Shown here one piece after another: positions 13,975-21,019 of a DNA stretch of 35,660 nt; the stretch's first letter is position 1; each line of letters starts with the position of its first letter. The DNA is taken from the NCBI GenBank assembly GCA_048772705.1, contig JBLWGC010000147.1, positions 1-35,660 on the forward strand. The letters run 5' to 3'. The notes beneath the pieces are model-generated. The model did not search any database. It was not told where the DNA came from and was given only the letters and a program-made list of their open reading frames with translations. The position numbers were made by a program, and so were the translations under genes. Source of the DNA: Leidyana gryllorum EB-2025a. Its lineage: Eukaryota; Apicomplexa.

Positions 13975-14034
13975 CAAATCAATGTCTCTGGGAGTAGGAA
14001 TGGAACCGTTGCCTACAAGCACACTCAGCTGGAT

Positions 14035-14107
14035 TTCCACTGCCGGGACTTGAACCCGGATCGTGCGGGTGAGAGCCGCATATCCTAGCCACTTAGACTA
14101 CAGTGGA
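14035..14107 (-). tRNA. tRNA-Glu(CUC)
   Basis: 73 nt, fully paired, loop CTCTCAC. Tail to tail with Lys. Confidence 0.95.
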
Positions 14108-14188
14108 CAACTTCCTCAGCTGCAGCTTTGGACGAAAGCCGTGCCATCTTGAGATGAGATGGAGCGTCGGGTCAACCGACAAGCAACG

Positions 14189-14260
14189 GGGCTGTTCTGG
14201 GAATCGAACCCAGGATTTCTTCCACCCGAAGGAAGAATCATACCACTAGACCAAACAGCC
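14189..14260 (-). tRNA. tRNA-Pro(CGG)
   Basis: 72 nt, fully paired, loop TTCGGGT. Mirror of the CGU-bearing copy at 569. Confidence 0.95.
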
Positions 14261-14393
14261 GCCTGTCGGTCGTGCAACCTGCTGAGTACAGTTGAGATAG
14301 TGGTCATACTATGTCGAGAACCAACAAATGCGATGGGGTCTGCACAACAAAATGGAAAGACTTTTGGAGTTGGAGGCCGGCGTATTTACAGCG

Positions 14394-14465
14394 GCCGAGA
14401 TAGTCTAGTGGTTAGTATTTCTGCCTAACACGCGCAACACCCGGGTTCGCTTCCCGGTCTCCCAG
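14394..14465 (+). pseudogene. tRNA-Asp body with AAC (Val) anticodon
   Basis: Asp D-arm and T-arm framework. Loop CTAACAC gives AAC. Acceptor GCCGAGA/TCTCCCA and anticodon stem carry mismatches, so it is probably inactive. Confidence 0.7.
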
Positions 14466-14490
14466 CACAGTTGGTTGCGGGACCTTCGCT

Positions 14491-14563
14491 GCCGCCATGG
14501 TCTAGTGGTCACGACGTCTGCTTAACACGCAGAAGGTCCCGAGTTCGATCCTCGGTGGCTGTA
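14491..14563 (+). tRNA. tRNA-Val(AAC)
   Basis: 73 nt, loop TTAACAC, T-arm intact. One acceptor mismatch (GCCGCCA). Confidence 0.9.
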
Positions 14564-14617
14564 AACTCGCGTTTGTCAGGTGAGCACCACGAAATCTAAA
14601 GCGGAAGAACGAAGTGT

Positions 14618-14689
14618 CTCCGAGACCGGGAATCGAACCCGGGTCTTCCGAGTGATAGGCGGAAATACTAAGCACTATACTATGTCAGA
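14618..14689 (-). tRNA. tRNA-Asp body with AUC anticodon
   Basis: 72 nt, T-arm CCGGG/CCCGG intact, loop CTATCAC. One mismatch each in acceptor and anticodon stem. Confidence 0.8.
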
Positions 14690-14777
14690 CGCTCGTGGAT
14701 ACCCCGGCCTTCAACCCCAAAAGTCCTTGAGACTTCACGGACAGAAAGCGTGTAAAGTGGCGAGCCAAGAGCACTTC

Positions 14778-14842
14778 GGCAAGATGGCCGAGTGATCTAG
14801 GGCGAGTGCGAAAGGGCGTGGGTTCGAATCCCACTCTTGTCA
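14778..14842 (+). pseudogene. tRNA-Leu, anticodon arm deleted
   Basis: Acceptor, D-arm, variable and T-arms are normal. About 15 nt containing the whole anticodon loop are gone, so the isoacceptor is unknown. Confidence 0.85.
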
Positions 14843-14909
14843 ACCGTTGTATTGTATTGAGTCGTCCCCTCTCTTCACCTATAGACAGGTCGTTCGAGCT
14901 ACATACGGC

Positions 14910-14980
14910 TGCACCTGCCGGGACTCGAACCCGGGTTACGACCTTGGAAGGGTCGCATCTTACCCTTAGACCACAAGTGC
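14910..14980 (-). tRNA. tRNA-Gly(UCC)
   Basis: 71 nt. Stem CGACC/GGTCG with loop CTTCCAA, acceptor GCACTTG/CAGGTGC, T-arm CCGGG/CCCGG. The only intact Gly(UCC); four derived relics carry UCA. Confidence 0.95.
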
Positions 14981-15001
14981 AATTGCGAAAGATCTGCAGC
15001 A

Positions 15002-15033
15002 CCCCGAGAGACTCGGGCCCCGAGAGACTCGGG
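15002..15033. repeat. Tandem palindrome, 2 x 16 bp
   Basis: CCCCGAGAGACTCGGG occurs twice head to tail, each self-complementary (CCCGAG/CTCGGG), giving two stable hairpins 20 nt beyond Gly(UCC). Confidence 0.85.
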
Positions 15034-15141
15034 AAATTTAATTGGCTCCTGTATATAGCGCCCAGCGTAGAGCGTTGGATTTGAGTCGGACAGAAAGCTC
15101 ACTTCAATCATTGAAGCAATTTCGCTCTCCGCGAATGCTAC

Positions 15142-15223
15142 CGACAAGGGCGAGATTCGAATTCACGCGGGTAAAACCCAACGGCTTAGCAGGCCGCCGC
15201 CTTAACCGCTCGGCCACCTTGCC
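15142..15223 (-). tRNA. tRNA-Ser(GCU)
   Basis: 82 nt, loop CTGCTAA, acceptor perfect bar one G:U. One T-stem mismatch. Confidence 0.92.
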
Positions 15224-15318
15224 GAGACTGTAACTGATTACACCTTCCCTCGGGCACCCCGTGCGAACTGTTGTAGGAAGAGGAGGGTCTCTCTACTAAC
15301 CTGTGAAACATTGTAAGG

Positions 15319-15391
15319 GGTCTTGTAGCTCAGGCGGCAGAGGGTGTGGCTGTTAACCGCAAAGTCGCAGGCTCGGAACCTGCCAGGAGCG
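15319..15391 (+). tRNA. tRNA-Asn(GUU)
   Basis: 73 nt, loop CTGTTAA. The acceptor has one G:G mismatch, and the T-loop CTCGGAA departs from TTCGAAA, so it is a worn copy next to the reference at 22488. Confidence 0.83.
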
Positions 15392-15435
15392 CTTTCAGAG
15401 GCACGCTAGACACTGACTGCGCTGCTCTCGCAATG

Positions 15436-15482
15436 GCAATTGTGGTGCGACCCTTCAAAGATGGTGAGATCCCGGCACGTGC
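15436..15482 (+). pseudogene. tRNA-Gly(UCC)-derived relic with UCA loop
   Basis: Shortest of the four relics: D-arm and much of the T-arm missing, CTTCAAA loop kept. Lies between Asn and Ala as elsewhere. Confidence 0.6.
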
Positions 15483-15496
15483 AGCCGTACGTACTT

Positions 15497-15570
15497 TGGA
15501 CGACCTGGGCATCGATCCCAGTATCTCTCGCACGCTAAGCGTAGCCAGCTACCATTTGAGCTAGTCGCCC
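15497..15570 (-). pseudogene. tRNA-Ala(AGC), D-stem damaged
   Basis: Acceptor and T-arm good, loop TTAGCGT. The D-stem and anticodon-stem junction is scrambled and one base longer. Confidence 0.72.
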
Positions 15571-15664
15571 ATTTAGCAAACCCCAGTACATCCATTTCTT
15601 TTTTACATGGTATGTCACTTTCACCTGTTTGTGCTCCACTTTGCACAAACGAAGGCACGCAGGA

Positions 15665-15760
15665 AACGGCTAGAGGGACTCGAACCCTCAACCTTTGCCT
15701 TAGGAGGGCAACGCGCTATCCATTGAAAGTCTTGCGCTCTACCGACGGAGCTGGCGCGGC
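15665..15760 (-). pseudogene. Lys/Arg(CCU) chimeric tRNA pseudogene
   Basis: Reading on the minus strand, a Lys relic 5' half (15719-15760) continues into Arg from its D-loop onward (15665-15725). Arg shows loop CTCCTAA (CCU) with stem TTGCC/GGCAA and T-arm GAGGG/CCCTC. The joint lies in CAATGGA, a 7-base word present in both parents. Confidence 0.8.
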
Positions 15761-15860
15761 AGGGAAGCTCGGACTTGGTAACAAGTTCCTTTCGTATTAG
15801 TCGAAGAATGCTGTGGCTTCCTCGCGTCCGGGGCGACTCTTTAGCAGAGATCCCCTCACT

Positions 15861-15934
15861 TGGTCACGCCCGGGCTCGAACCGGGGACCTTGAGCTTATT
15901 AGGCTCACGCTCTAACCGACTGAGCTACGCGACC
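15861..15934 (-). tRNA. tRNA-Ile(AAU)
   Basis: 74 nt, fully paired: acceptor GGTCGCG/CGTGACC, loop CTAATAA, T-arm CCCGG/CCGGG. Reference copy for 10762 and 19967. Confidence 0.96.
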
Positions 15935-16023
15935 ACTTCTGCAACGACAGATGGCACCGACCCGGATGCTGGATCCCCCAGAGCTGGAATCAAACATCAG
16001 AGCCATTTAGACACTGGCGGACA

Positions 16024-16075
16024 GCACCCAATTTTCTAAGCAGGAGTCAGAAGCGGTACGTTCTGCCATAGGCCC
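16024..16075 (-). pseudogene. tRNA-Trp relic
   Basis: Acceptor start GGGCCTATGGC and part of the anticodon arm (CTGACTCC) are recognisable. The rest is lost. It holds the Trp position before Cys as at 6151. Confidence 0.6.
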
Positions 16076-16143
16076 AAAATCATCCCCCGCTCCAGACTCA
16101 TTGCCTTGTGGTCCAACATCTCCGATCGTTCCAAACCATCTTC

Positions 16144-16215
16144 AGGGCACGCGCGGAGTTGAACCACGGACTTGCTGATCTGCAGTCAGGTGCTCTACCA
16201 CTGAGCTACGTACCC
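16144..16215 (-). tRNA. tRNA-Cys(GCA)
   Basis: 72 nt, loop CTGCAGA, T-loop TTCAACT, all stems paired. Discriminator U here versus A at 6304. Confidence 0.93.
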
Positions 16216-16311
16216 ACAAACTACCCGTCATACTCGCTCAACTCGATTCTGTCTTCTCTTCTGAAGCAAAACGGCCGGTATTGTGCACGAGCTTAAACAA
16301 CAACGAGTTGT

Positions 16312-16382
16312 GCATCTGTGGTCTTGTGGTAGAATGTGTCGTTGCCACCGAGACGACCCAGGTTCGATTCCCGACAGACGCA
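16312..16382 (+). tRNA. tRNA-Gly(GCC)
   Basis: 71 nt, loop TTGCCAC. One anticodon-stem mismatch, CTTGTGG in the D-arm and weak T-stem. Confidence 0.83.
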
Positions 16383-16449
16383 GGAGGCACGCCTCAAACC
16401 GCCGTGGCAAATTAGCAGAGACGCTGACAAGCTTGGTCGGCACGAGGCG

Positions 16450-16677
16450 GGGGCATTCTGACACTTGATGTGACAACCCCCTGAGATAGAACCGAATGTG
16501 AGTTACGCGGTGGAACGGCGGTGATCGCTCCCCTAGCTCAGCTGGTTAGAGCATCGGCCTTATGTGCCGAAGGTCGAGGGTTCGATCCCCCCGGGGAGCA
16601 AATCAACCCAATGACAGCCGAACGCGACCGCCGAGTACTCCAGCATTTGACACCTATGAGTGCTCTAGCCGGGCAGG
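16450..16677. other. Segment present here, absent from the paralogous 6.6-kb module
   Basis: Homology with 6472-6665 breaks after GGCACGAGGC and resumes at CCGACCAGG. The roughly 228-nt extra segment carries the only Ile(UAU) gene. Confidence 0.75.
16527..16600 (+). tRNA. tRNA-Ile(UAU)
   Basis: 74 nt. Acceptor GCTCCCC/GGGGAGC perfect, stem TCGGC/GCCGA with loop CTTATGT, and no intron, which this isoacceptor often has in animals and plants. One T-stem mismatch. Single copy, unlike its neighbours. Confidence 0.92.
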
Positions 16678-16687
16678 CCGACCAGGA

Positions 16688-16737
16688 GGCTGTTTGGTCT
16701 GAAGGTATGATTTTTCCTCGCTTAAAAGAACATTGCA
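16688..16737 (+). pseudogene. tRNA-Pro 5' relic
   Basis: Same truncated Pro as at 6616, with D-loop GAAGGTATG and collapsed anticodon arm. Confidence 0.65.
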
Positions 16738-16740
16738 ATT

Positions 16741-16848
16741 AAGTCTTGTAGCTCAGTCGGCAAAGCGTGTAGCTGTGGCCGAGTGGTCCAAGGCGCTGTG
16801 TTAAGGCCGCAGTCCGAAAGGGCGTGGGTTCGAATCCCACTCTTGTCA
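16741..16848 (+). pseudogene. Asn/Leu(AAG) chimera
   Basis: The Asn 5' end through the anticodon-stem start (to about 16775) is joined to Leu(AAG) from its D-arm onward (16776-16848). The Leu part has loop TTAAGGC and perfect T-arm and 3' acceptor, but its 5' acceptor is missing. Confidence 0.8.
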
Positions 16849-16860
16849 GCCGTTGTATCG

Positions 16861-17063
16861 GCCCTCGGTCAGCCAGTGGATGCAATAGGTCTTCCATTGG
16901 TCTGATAGGCGGAACATCCGCCGAATCGCTGGTTCCGTCCCTAGTTGGATGCATTGGGTCATGGCTAATCTGGGTATTCTGAAGTTGGGTTGTGTGCCCG
17001 TAATTGAACTAGTTGTATTGGAATGTAATAAAAATGAATAATAAAACGTGTGTGTCGTGTTCG
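16861..17063. other. Non-tRNA, partly AT-rich block
   Basis: Apart from about 20 nt of Leu flank, this is unlike any other spacer. It includes an A-rich stretch near 17020-17045 with two AATAAA words, and ends exactly where a Gly gene is cut. I see no gene in it. Confidence 0.5.
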
Positions 17064-17064
17064 T

Positions 17065-17091
17065 GACATTCTACCAATAGACCACAGATGC
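17065..17091 (-). pseudogene. tRNA-Gly(GCC) 5' fragment
   Basis: Acceptor, D-arm and first bases of the anticodon stem of Gly (GCATCTGTGG..GAATGTC), then the foreign block. The flank toward Thr matches 34365-34431. Confidence 0.75.
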
Positions 17092-17158
17092 AGATCACGA
17101 TCTTGCTGCATCTTGTACGTGGTGACAACCGTTGTTAGAGAGCCTATTGATGCATCAA

Positions 17159-17230
17159 AGCCTTCTGACGGAATGGAGCCGCCGACCTTTCGCTTACTAA
17201 GCGAATGCTTTGCCCCTAAGCTAAGAAGGC
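17159..17230 (-). tRNA. tRNA-Thr(AGU)
   Basis: 72 nt, acceptor and anticodon stem perfect, loop TTAGTAA. T-loop CTCCATT differs from TTCGATT, so the B box is weak. Confidence 0.8.
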
Positions 17231-17306
17231 AATACAGGCCGAAGTTCGCGAATCAGTCACTATTGACAGGGATTACTGGAGCACTTTGCTCGAGTAGTCC
17301 AATGAC

Positions 17307-17379
17307 TTCCACTGCCGGGACTTGAACCCAGATCGTGCGGGTGAAAGCCGCATATCCTAGCCACTTAGACTACAGTGGA
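17307..17379 (-). tRNA. tRNA-Glu(UUC)
   Basis: 73 nt, loop CTTTCAC, acceptor perfect. One T-stem mismatch. Confidence 0.92.
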
Positions 17380-17493
17380 CGAGTGGTTGAGTTGGGGCTT
17401 CGGCCGAAAGCCGTACCGTCTTGGAAAATATGGACTCAAGCTTGCTGAACCGTATGTGAAGCCACGGGGCGCAAAATGCCAAGTTCGACAGGT

Positions 17494-17575
17494 GGCAACT
17501 TGCCCGAGTGGTTAAGGAGGTAGACTAGAAATCTACTGGGCCTGGCCCGCGCTGGTTCAAATCCAGCATCGGCGT
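17494..17575 (+). pseudogene. tRNA-Ser(AGA), 3' acceptor replaced
   Basis: Perfect through the T-arm with loop CTAGAAA. The acceptor GGCAACT then faces ATCGGCG, which belongs to the flank of an Ile 3' fragment. A clean fusion at the T-stem base. Confidence 0.83.
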
Positions 17576-17678
17576 GATCAAGTGAGTGGATCTTTGATAA
17601 AGCGTGAGGCTCAGTTGCCAATACCATTAGAATTGATCGTGGAATCTTCGGCTTTAAAAGGTCCAGTACAAGCTTCCT

Positions 17679-17742
17679 TGCTAAAAAAACCGTCGGTAGA
17701 GCGCAAGACTTTCAATGGAGAGATCGCGGGTTCGGACAGCGC
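17679..17742 (+). pseudogene. tRNA-Lys relic (Lys-Ser cassette)
   Basis: CTTTCAA loop form. The 5' acceptor has decayed into an A-run. Precedes Ser(CGA). Confidence 0.62.
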
Positions 17743-17811
17743 GAGCGCTCCGAGTCAAGCTGCTGAACCGTATGTGAAGCCACTGCCTGCGGCATGCCGA
17801 GTTCTACCGTC

Positions 17812-17893
17812 GGCAACTTGCCCGAGTGGTTAAGGGGGTAGACTCGAAATCTACTGGGCCGGGCCCGCGCTGGTTCAAATCCAGCAGTTGTCG
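17812..17893 (+). tRNA. tRNA-Ser(CGA)
   Basis: 82 nt, fully paired, loop CTCGAAA, TTCAAAT T-loop. Confidence 0.95.
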
Positions 17894-17969
17894 TGCGATG
17901 TGATCGGGCATCAACTCCCTTCGGTCGTGACTCTGTTTTCATATACGGCGGGTGCAGCCGTTAGAAGCT

Positions 17970-18042
17970 TGGACGACCTGGGCATCGATCCCAGTATCTC
18001 TCGCATGTTAAGCGAGTGCTATGTCATTTGAGCTAGTGGCCC
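17970..18042 (-). tRNA. tRNA-Ala body with AAC (Val) anticodon
   Basis: 73 nt with Ala T-arm and anticodon stem CTCGC/GCGAG. Loop TTAACAT gives AAC (Val). Acceptor GGGCCAC and the D-loop (ATGACATAG) carry changes. Confidence 0.8.
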
Positions 18043-18131
18043 GGTTTGCAGACACCATAGCATTTAGTGGTTCTTGACATATTATGACCAGTGTCTCGAC
18101 TGTACCCAGCGGGTTGAACCACCGACCAGGC

Positions 18132-18203
18132 GGCTGTTTGGTCTAGTGGTATGATCCTTCCTTAGGGTGGAAGGAGTGCTGGGTTCGATTCCCAGAACAG
18201 CCC
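18132..18203 (+). tRNA. tRNA-Pro(AGG)
   Basis: 72 nt, fully paired, loop TTAGGGT. Confidence 0.95.
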
Positions 18204-18296
18204 CGTCTGAGTTGTCGGCTAACCCGACGCTCCACCTCATCTCAACATGGTCGACGGCTGCGATTTCGTCCGTAAGCCTCAACTCGCGGGACTCAG

Positions 18297-18373
18297 TCCA
18301 GTGGCAGTCAATGTGGCTGGAAACATCGGTTGAGTAGTGCTGCCACCCACTCACTCTGGCTTCCCGGCACGGA
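18297..18373 (+). pseudogene. tRNA-Glu relic
   Basis: Heavily diverged. Acceptor TCCAGTG, D-arm and CCGGCACGGA end align with Glu, and the following spacer is a standard Glu flank. Confidence 0.45.
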
Positions 18374-18540
18374 AAATCAGCTGAGTGTCTTGCAAGCAAA
18401 ACATTCATATACTCACCACCAGAGACTTAATCCCGGTCGTCCAACTGCTGCGAGATTCGAAGGCTCAACCTCAGACCCTCAACAGTGGCGCTCTCAAGCT
18501 CAGAAGTACGCCCGGATTTCGGGGTGGTCGAAGGTGCCAG

Positions 18541-18619
18541 ACGCGACTGCAAGATTAAGAGTCTGGGTACCACTGATTTCCGAGACGGTGCAGCTCTACC
18601 GAAGCTGAGCTGGGGCCGC
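18541..18619 (-). pseudogene. tRNA-Lys(CUU) relic with 27-nt insert
   Basis: The Lys D-arm and anticodon arm (CTCTTAA) are separated by 27 extra bases at 18566-18592 that include an Asp-like CCGAGAC word. The T-arm and 3' acceptor are lost. Confidence 0.6.
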
Positions 18620-18685
18620 AATGAAGTCTAAGCGGTTAGATATGCGGCTTTCACCCTGCCGGTCCGGGTGCAAGCCGCAGTGGAA
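18617..18685 (+). pseudogene. tRNA-Glu(UUC) relic
   Basis: Loop CTTTCAC. The 5' acceptor is gone, the D-loop is one base short, and the T-arm reads GGGTGCAAGCC. Normal 3' CAGTGGA. Confidence 0.65.
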
Positions 18686-18759
18686 GTATGAAGTGGTGGA
18701 ACAAAGTGCTCCAGTAACTTCCGTCAATAGGGACTCATTCGTGATGTCCAGTTGACATT

Positions 18760-18829
18760 GCCTTCTTAGCTTGGGGCAGAGCATTCGCTTAGTAAGTAAA
18801 GGTCGCCGGTTCGATTCGGGCAGAAGGCT
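18760..18829 (+). pseudogene. tRNA-Thr(AGU), stem deletion
   Basis: 70 nt. Acceptor pairs and the loop TTAGTAA is intact, but the 3' anticodon strand has lost a base and the D-loop is short. Confidence 0.75.
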
Positions 18830-18832
18830 CGA

Positions 18833-19045
18833 CTGCATCGACTGGGCACCTGCAAGCTGCTCGCAAACTCCACCATCCCGGATGAAGTCGAGACCAGCTG
18901 AGGCAAAATACTGAGATGCCAGCAGTTGTAGTGCTGCAACTGCATCGACTGGGCACCTGCAAGCTGCTCGCAAACTCCACCATCCCGGATGAAGTCTAAA
19001 CCAGCTGAGGCAAAACCTGAGATGCAGCAGTTGTGAGGGCTGGAA
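18833..19045. repeat. 107-bp tandem repeat, 2 copies
   Basis: Copies start at 18833 and 18940. The unit is the spacer between a Thr-type module and Asp, partial copies of which occur once at 25893-25945 and 29805-29873. No tRNA structure in it. Confidence 0.85.
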
Positions 19046-19048
19046 CTG

Positions 19049-19118
19049 CTCCAAGACCGGGAATCGAACCCGGGTCTTCCGCGTGAAGGCGGAATACTGA
19101 CCACTATACTATCTCGGA
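19049..19118 (-). pseudogene. tRNA-Asp, anticodon loop one base short
   Basis: Acceptor, D-arm and T-arm fine. The loop is CTTCAC (six bases), so G34 or T35 is lost, and one stem base is missing; no defined anticodon. Confidence 0.8.
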
Positions 19119-19231
19119 CGCTAGTAAACACGCCGGCATCCAACCCCAGAAGTCCTCGCATTTTGAGCGGGCAGTGGCCCCACATACGGCCCCGGTAGGT
19201 GCTCATCTTCACCGCCTTTTGTGAACCTACC

Positions 19232-19304
19232 GCCTCGGTAGCTCAGTTGGGAGAGCGCCAGACTGAAGATCTGGAAGTCCCGTGTTCGATCCACGGCCGA
19301 GGCA
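19232..19304 (+). tRNA. tRNA-Phe(GAA)
   Basis: 73 nt, fully paired, loop CTGAAGA, T-arm CCGTG/CACGG. Reference Phe copy. Confidence 0.96.
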
Positions 19305-19343
19305 GAGAGGTTGTGATATTTGGTGTCATCCCTCACAGCCGTG

Positions 19344-19403
19344 CGACTGGAAGAGTCGCTCGCTGCCATCGAGATAACCTGTGTGCGATTCCCGACAGAT
19401 GCA
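19344..19403 (+). pseudogene. tRNA-Gly(GCC) relic, 5' truncated
   Basis: Damaged Gly lineage: loop CTGCCAT and T-arm GTGCGATT. Its 5' end is replaced by the Phe downstream flank. Confidence 0.65.
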
Positions 19404-19447
19404 AAACGATAGCATGATGAGTTTGTCGGCGTTTTCGATTCCGACCG

Positions 19448-19520
19448 TGGGAGTGGAGAGGATCGAACTCTCGACTTCAGGATTATGAGACCTACGCGCT
19501 ACCGACTGCGCTACACTCCC
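19448..19520 (-). tRNA. Elongator tRNA-Met(CAU)
   Basis: 73 nt, acceptor GGGAGTG/CACTCCC perfect, loop CTCATAA, T-arm GAGAG/CTCTC. Reference elongator. Confidence 0.95.
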
Positions 19521-19596
19521 CCTCCGACTTTCTCCGAGGAATCACCCGAACCCAGAACCATGCTGCCAGGCAGGTTGGGTCAAGATACAACAAAGC

Positions 19597-19668
19597 GGGC
19601 TGTTCTGGGAATCGAACCCAGGACTTCTTCCACCCGAAGGAAGAATCATACCGCTAGACCAAACAGCC
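19597..19668 (-). tRNA. tRNA-Pro(CGG)
   Basis: 72 nt, fully paired, loop TTCGGGT. Confidence 0.95.
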
Positions 19669-19800
19669 GCCTGTCGGTGGTGCAATCCGTTGGGTGCAGT
19701 CGAGAGAGTGGTCATACTATGTCGAGAACCAAGAAATGCGACGGGTCCGCATAACAAAAAGGAGGGTCTTTTGGGGTTGGAGGCCGGCTTGTTCAGAGCG

Positions 19801-19811
19801 TCCAAGATAGT
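19801..19811 (+). pseudogene. tRNA-Asp 5' stub
   Basis: TCCAAGATAGT matches the Asp start behind the usual Asp upstream spacer, then switches to a Lys relic on the other strand. Confidence 0.5.
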
Positions 19812-19866
19812 GAACCTGCGGTCTCCCATCAAAAGTCTTGCGCTCTATCGACGGACTTGGGGCGGC
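19812..19866 (-). pseudogene. tRNA-Lys relic
   Basis: Lys-Ser cassette relic with CTTTTGA loop, lacking its 3' acceptor where it meets the Asp stub. Confidence 0.62.
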
Positions 19867-19966
19867 GACGAAGCTCGGACTTAGTAACAAATTCCATTCG
19901 TATTGATCGTTGAATCTTGGGCCTTCCTCGGGTACAGGGCGAAGCTGTATCAGAGATGCACTCACT

Positions 19967-20040
19967 TGGTCACGCACGGGCTCCAACCGCGGACTCAGAA
20001 CTCATTAGGCTCACGCTCTGGCCGCCTGAAATACGCGACC
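19967..20040 (-). pseudogene. tRNA-Ile(AAU) pseudogene
   Basis: Full length with good acceptor. D-arm (GGCGGCC), anticodon stem (loop CTAATGA) and T-loop (TTGGAGC) are degraded. Confidence 0.75.
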
Positions 20041-20206
20041 GCTTCAGAGTTGAGGTGAACAGTCACTAGCCAAAGGAGCCGACTGATGTGTTCAGCAAAA
20101 CCCCATGACTGGGATTGAAGCGGCCGCTCAGACCTTTCTGCACGGAGAAGGGGCACTACCAATTCGCACGGGATTCCCGATGGAAGGCGTAGCCCGTTCC
20201 ACCCTC

Positions 20207-20287
20207 GGCAAGTGGCCGAGTGGTTAAGGCGGCGGCCTGCTAAGCCGTTGGGTTCTACCCGCGTGAGTTCGAATCTCACCCCTGTCG
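20207..20287 (+). tRNA. tRNA-Ser(GCU), acceptor one base short
   Basis: 81 nt, loop CTGCTAA, T-arm perfect. A base is missing between the acceptor 5' strand and the D-arm. Confidence 0.82.
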
Positions 20288-20473
20288 GTAGCATTCGGGG
20301 AGAGCGCATCTGCTTCAATGATTGAACTGAGGATTTCGTCCGACTCGAATCCGACTCTTTACGCTGGGGGCTGTATACAAAAGCCAGTTACTTCAGAGGT
20401 TAGTGGAGAGACCCGTGTTGCATGTGTCCAGTTGAGGAAGCGCTAGTCCGACTCTTCTGGGATGGGCTGAACC

Positions 20474-20543
20474 GGTTGCGTCCTTGGTGGTTAGCACTCG
20501 ACACTTTGGATTTTCCGACCTGGGTTCGATCCCGGCGCGACCC
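20474..20543 (+). pseudogene. tRNA-Gln(UUG) pseudogene
   Basis: Acceptor and T-arm retained. Loop CTTTGGA (UUG) sits in an unpaired stem (CGACA/TTTTC) and the D-arm is 2 nt short. Confidence 0.7.
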
Positions 20544-20607
20544 TTGAACTGGTCCTCACTACTCCCTGAAGCTTCGCCACTTCTCTTGGGCTGCGGGGAC
20601 CATCCAT

Positions 20608-20680
20608 GCAGCCATGGTCTAGTGGTTACGACGTCTGCTGAACACGCAGAAGGTCCCGAGTTCGATCCTCGGTGGCTGTA
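20608..20680 (+). tRNA. tRNA-Val(AAC)
   Basis: 73 nt, fully paired. Loop TGAACAC has G33 instead of the invariant U33, which is unusual and may lower function. Confidence 0.88.
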
Positions 20681-20735
20681 GCTCGCAACTTTCAGCGGGC
20701 ACCAAAAAAGACAATCTTAAGCGAGGTCAACTGTG

Positions 20736-20807
20736 CTCCGAGACCGGGAATCGAACCCGGGTCTTCCGCGTGATAGGCGGAAATACTAACCACTATACTA
20801 TCTCGGA
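20736..20807 (-). tRNA. tRNA-Asp body with AUC anticodon, intact
   Basis: 72 nt with every stem perfect and loop CTATCAC. The best evidence that an AUC-bearing Asp tRNA could be made. Confidence 0.92.
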
Positions 20808-20901
20808 CGCTCCGAACACACCGGCCTGAAACCCCAAAAGTCCTTCCATCTTGAGATTCCAGGGATAGAAAATGCGTGGAGCGGCGAGCCAACAACATCC
20901 C

Positions 20902-20983
20902 TGCAAGATGACCGAGTGGTCTCTGAGGCGCTGTGCTCACACCGGAGTCCGAAAGGTCGTGGGTTCGAATCCCACTTTTGTCA
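20902..20983 (+). pseudogene. tRNA-Leu pseudogene
   Basis: Leu framework of 82 nt. Loop CTCACAC has lost CAG, the anticodon stem mispairs, and both acceptor strands have changes. Confidence 0.72.
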
Positions 20984-21019
20984 GGTTGCGCCCCAAACGG
21001 GAAAAACATAGAGTCCGGT

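Larger units (their letters stand above)
12213..14260. repeat. Inverted-duplication arm 2 (13 tRNA loci)
   Basis: Mirror of 569-2657. Genes here are generally better paired (Leu CAG, His, Val intact), so arm 1 has decayed faster. Confidence 0.9.

Noticed and set aside
16861-17063. tRNA-derived SINE using the Gly fragment as its head
   Set aside because: The Gly piece has normal array flank on its other side and no repeated copies of the adjoining block exist in the window.
18596-19212. Overlapping reading frames of 130-152 codons on the minus strand
   Set aside because: They run through a Thr gene, a duplicated spacer and an Asp gene; length comes from the tandem repeat and no protein family is recognisable.
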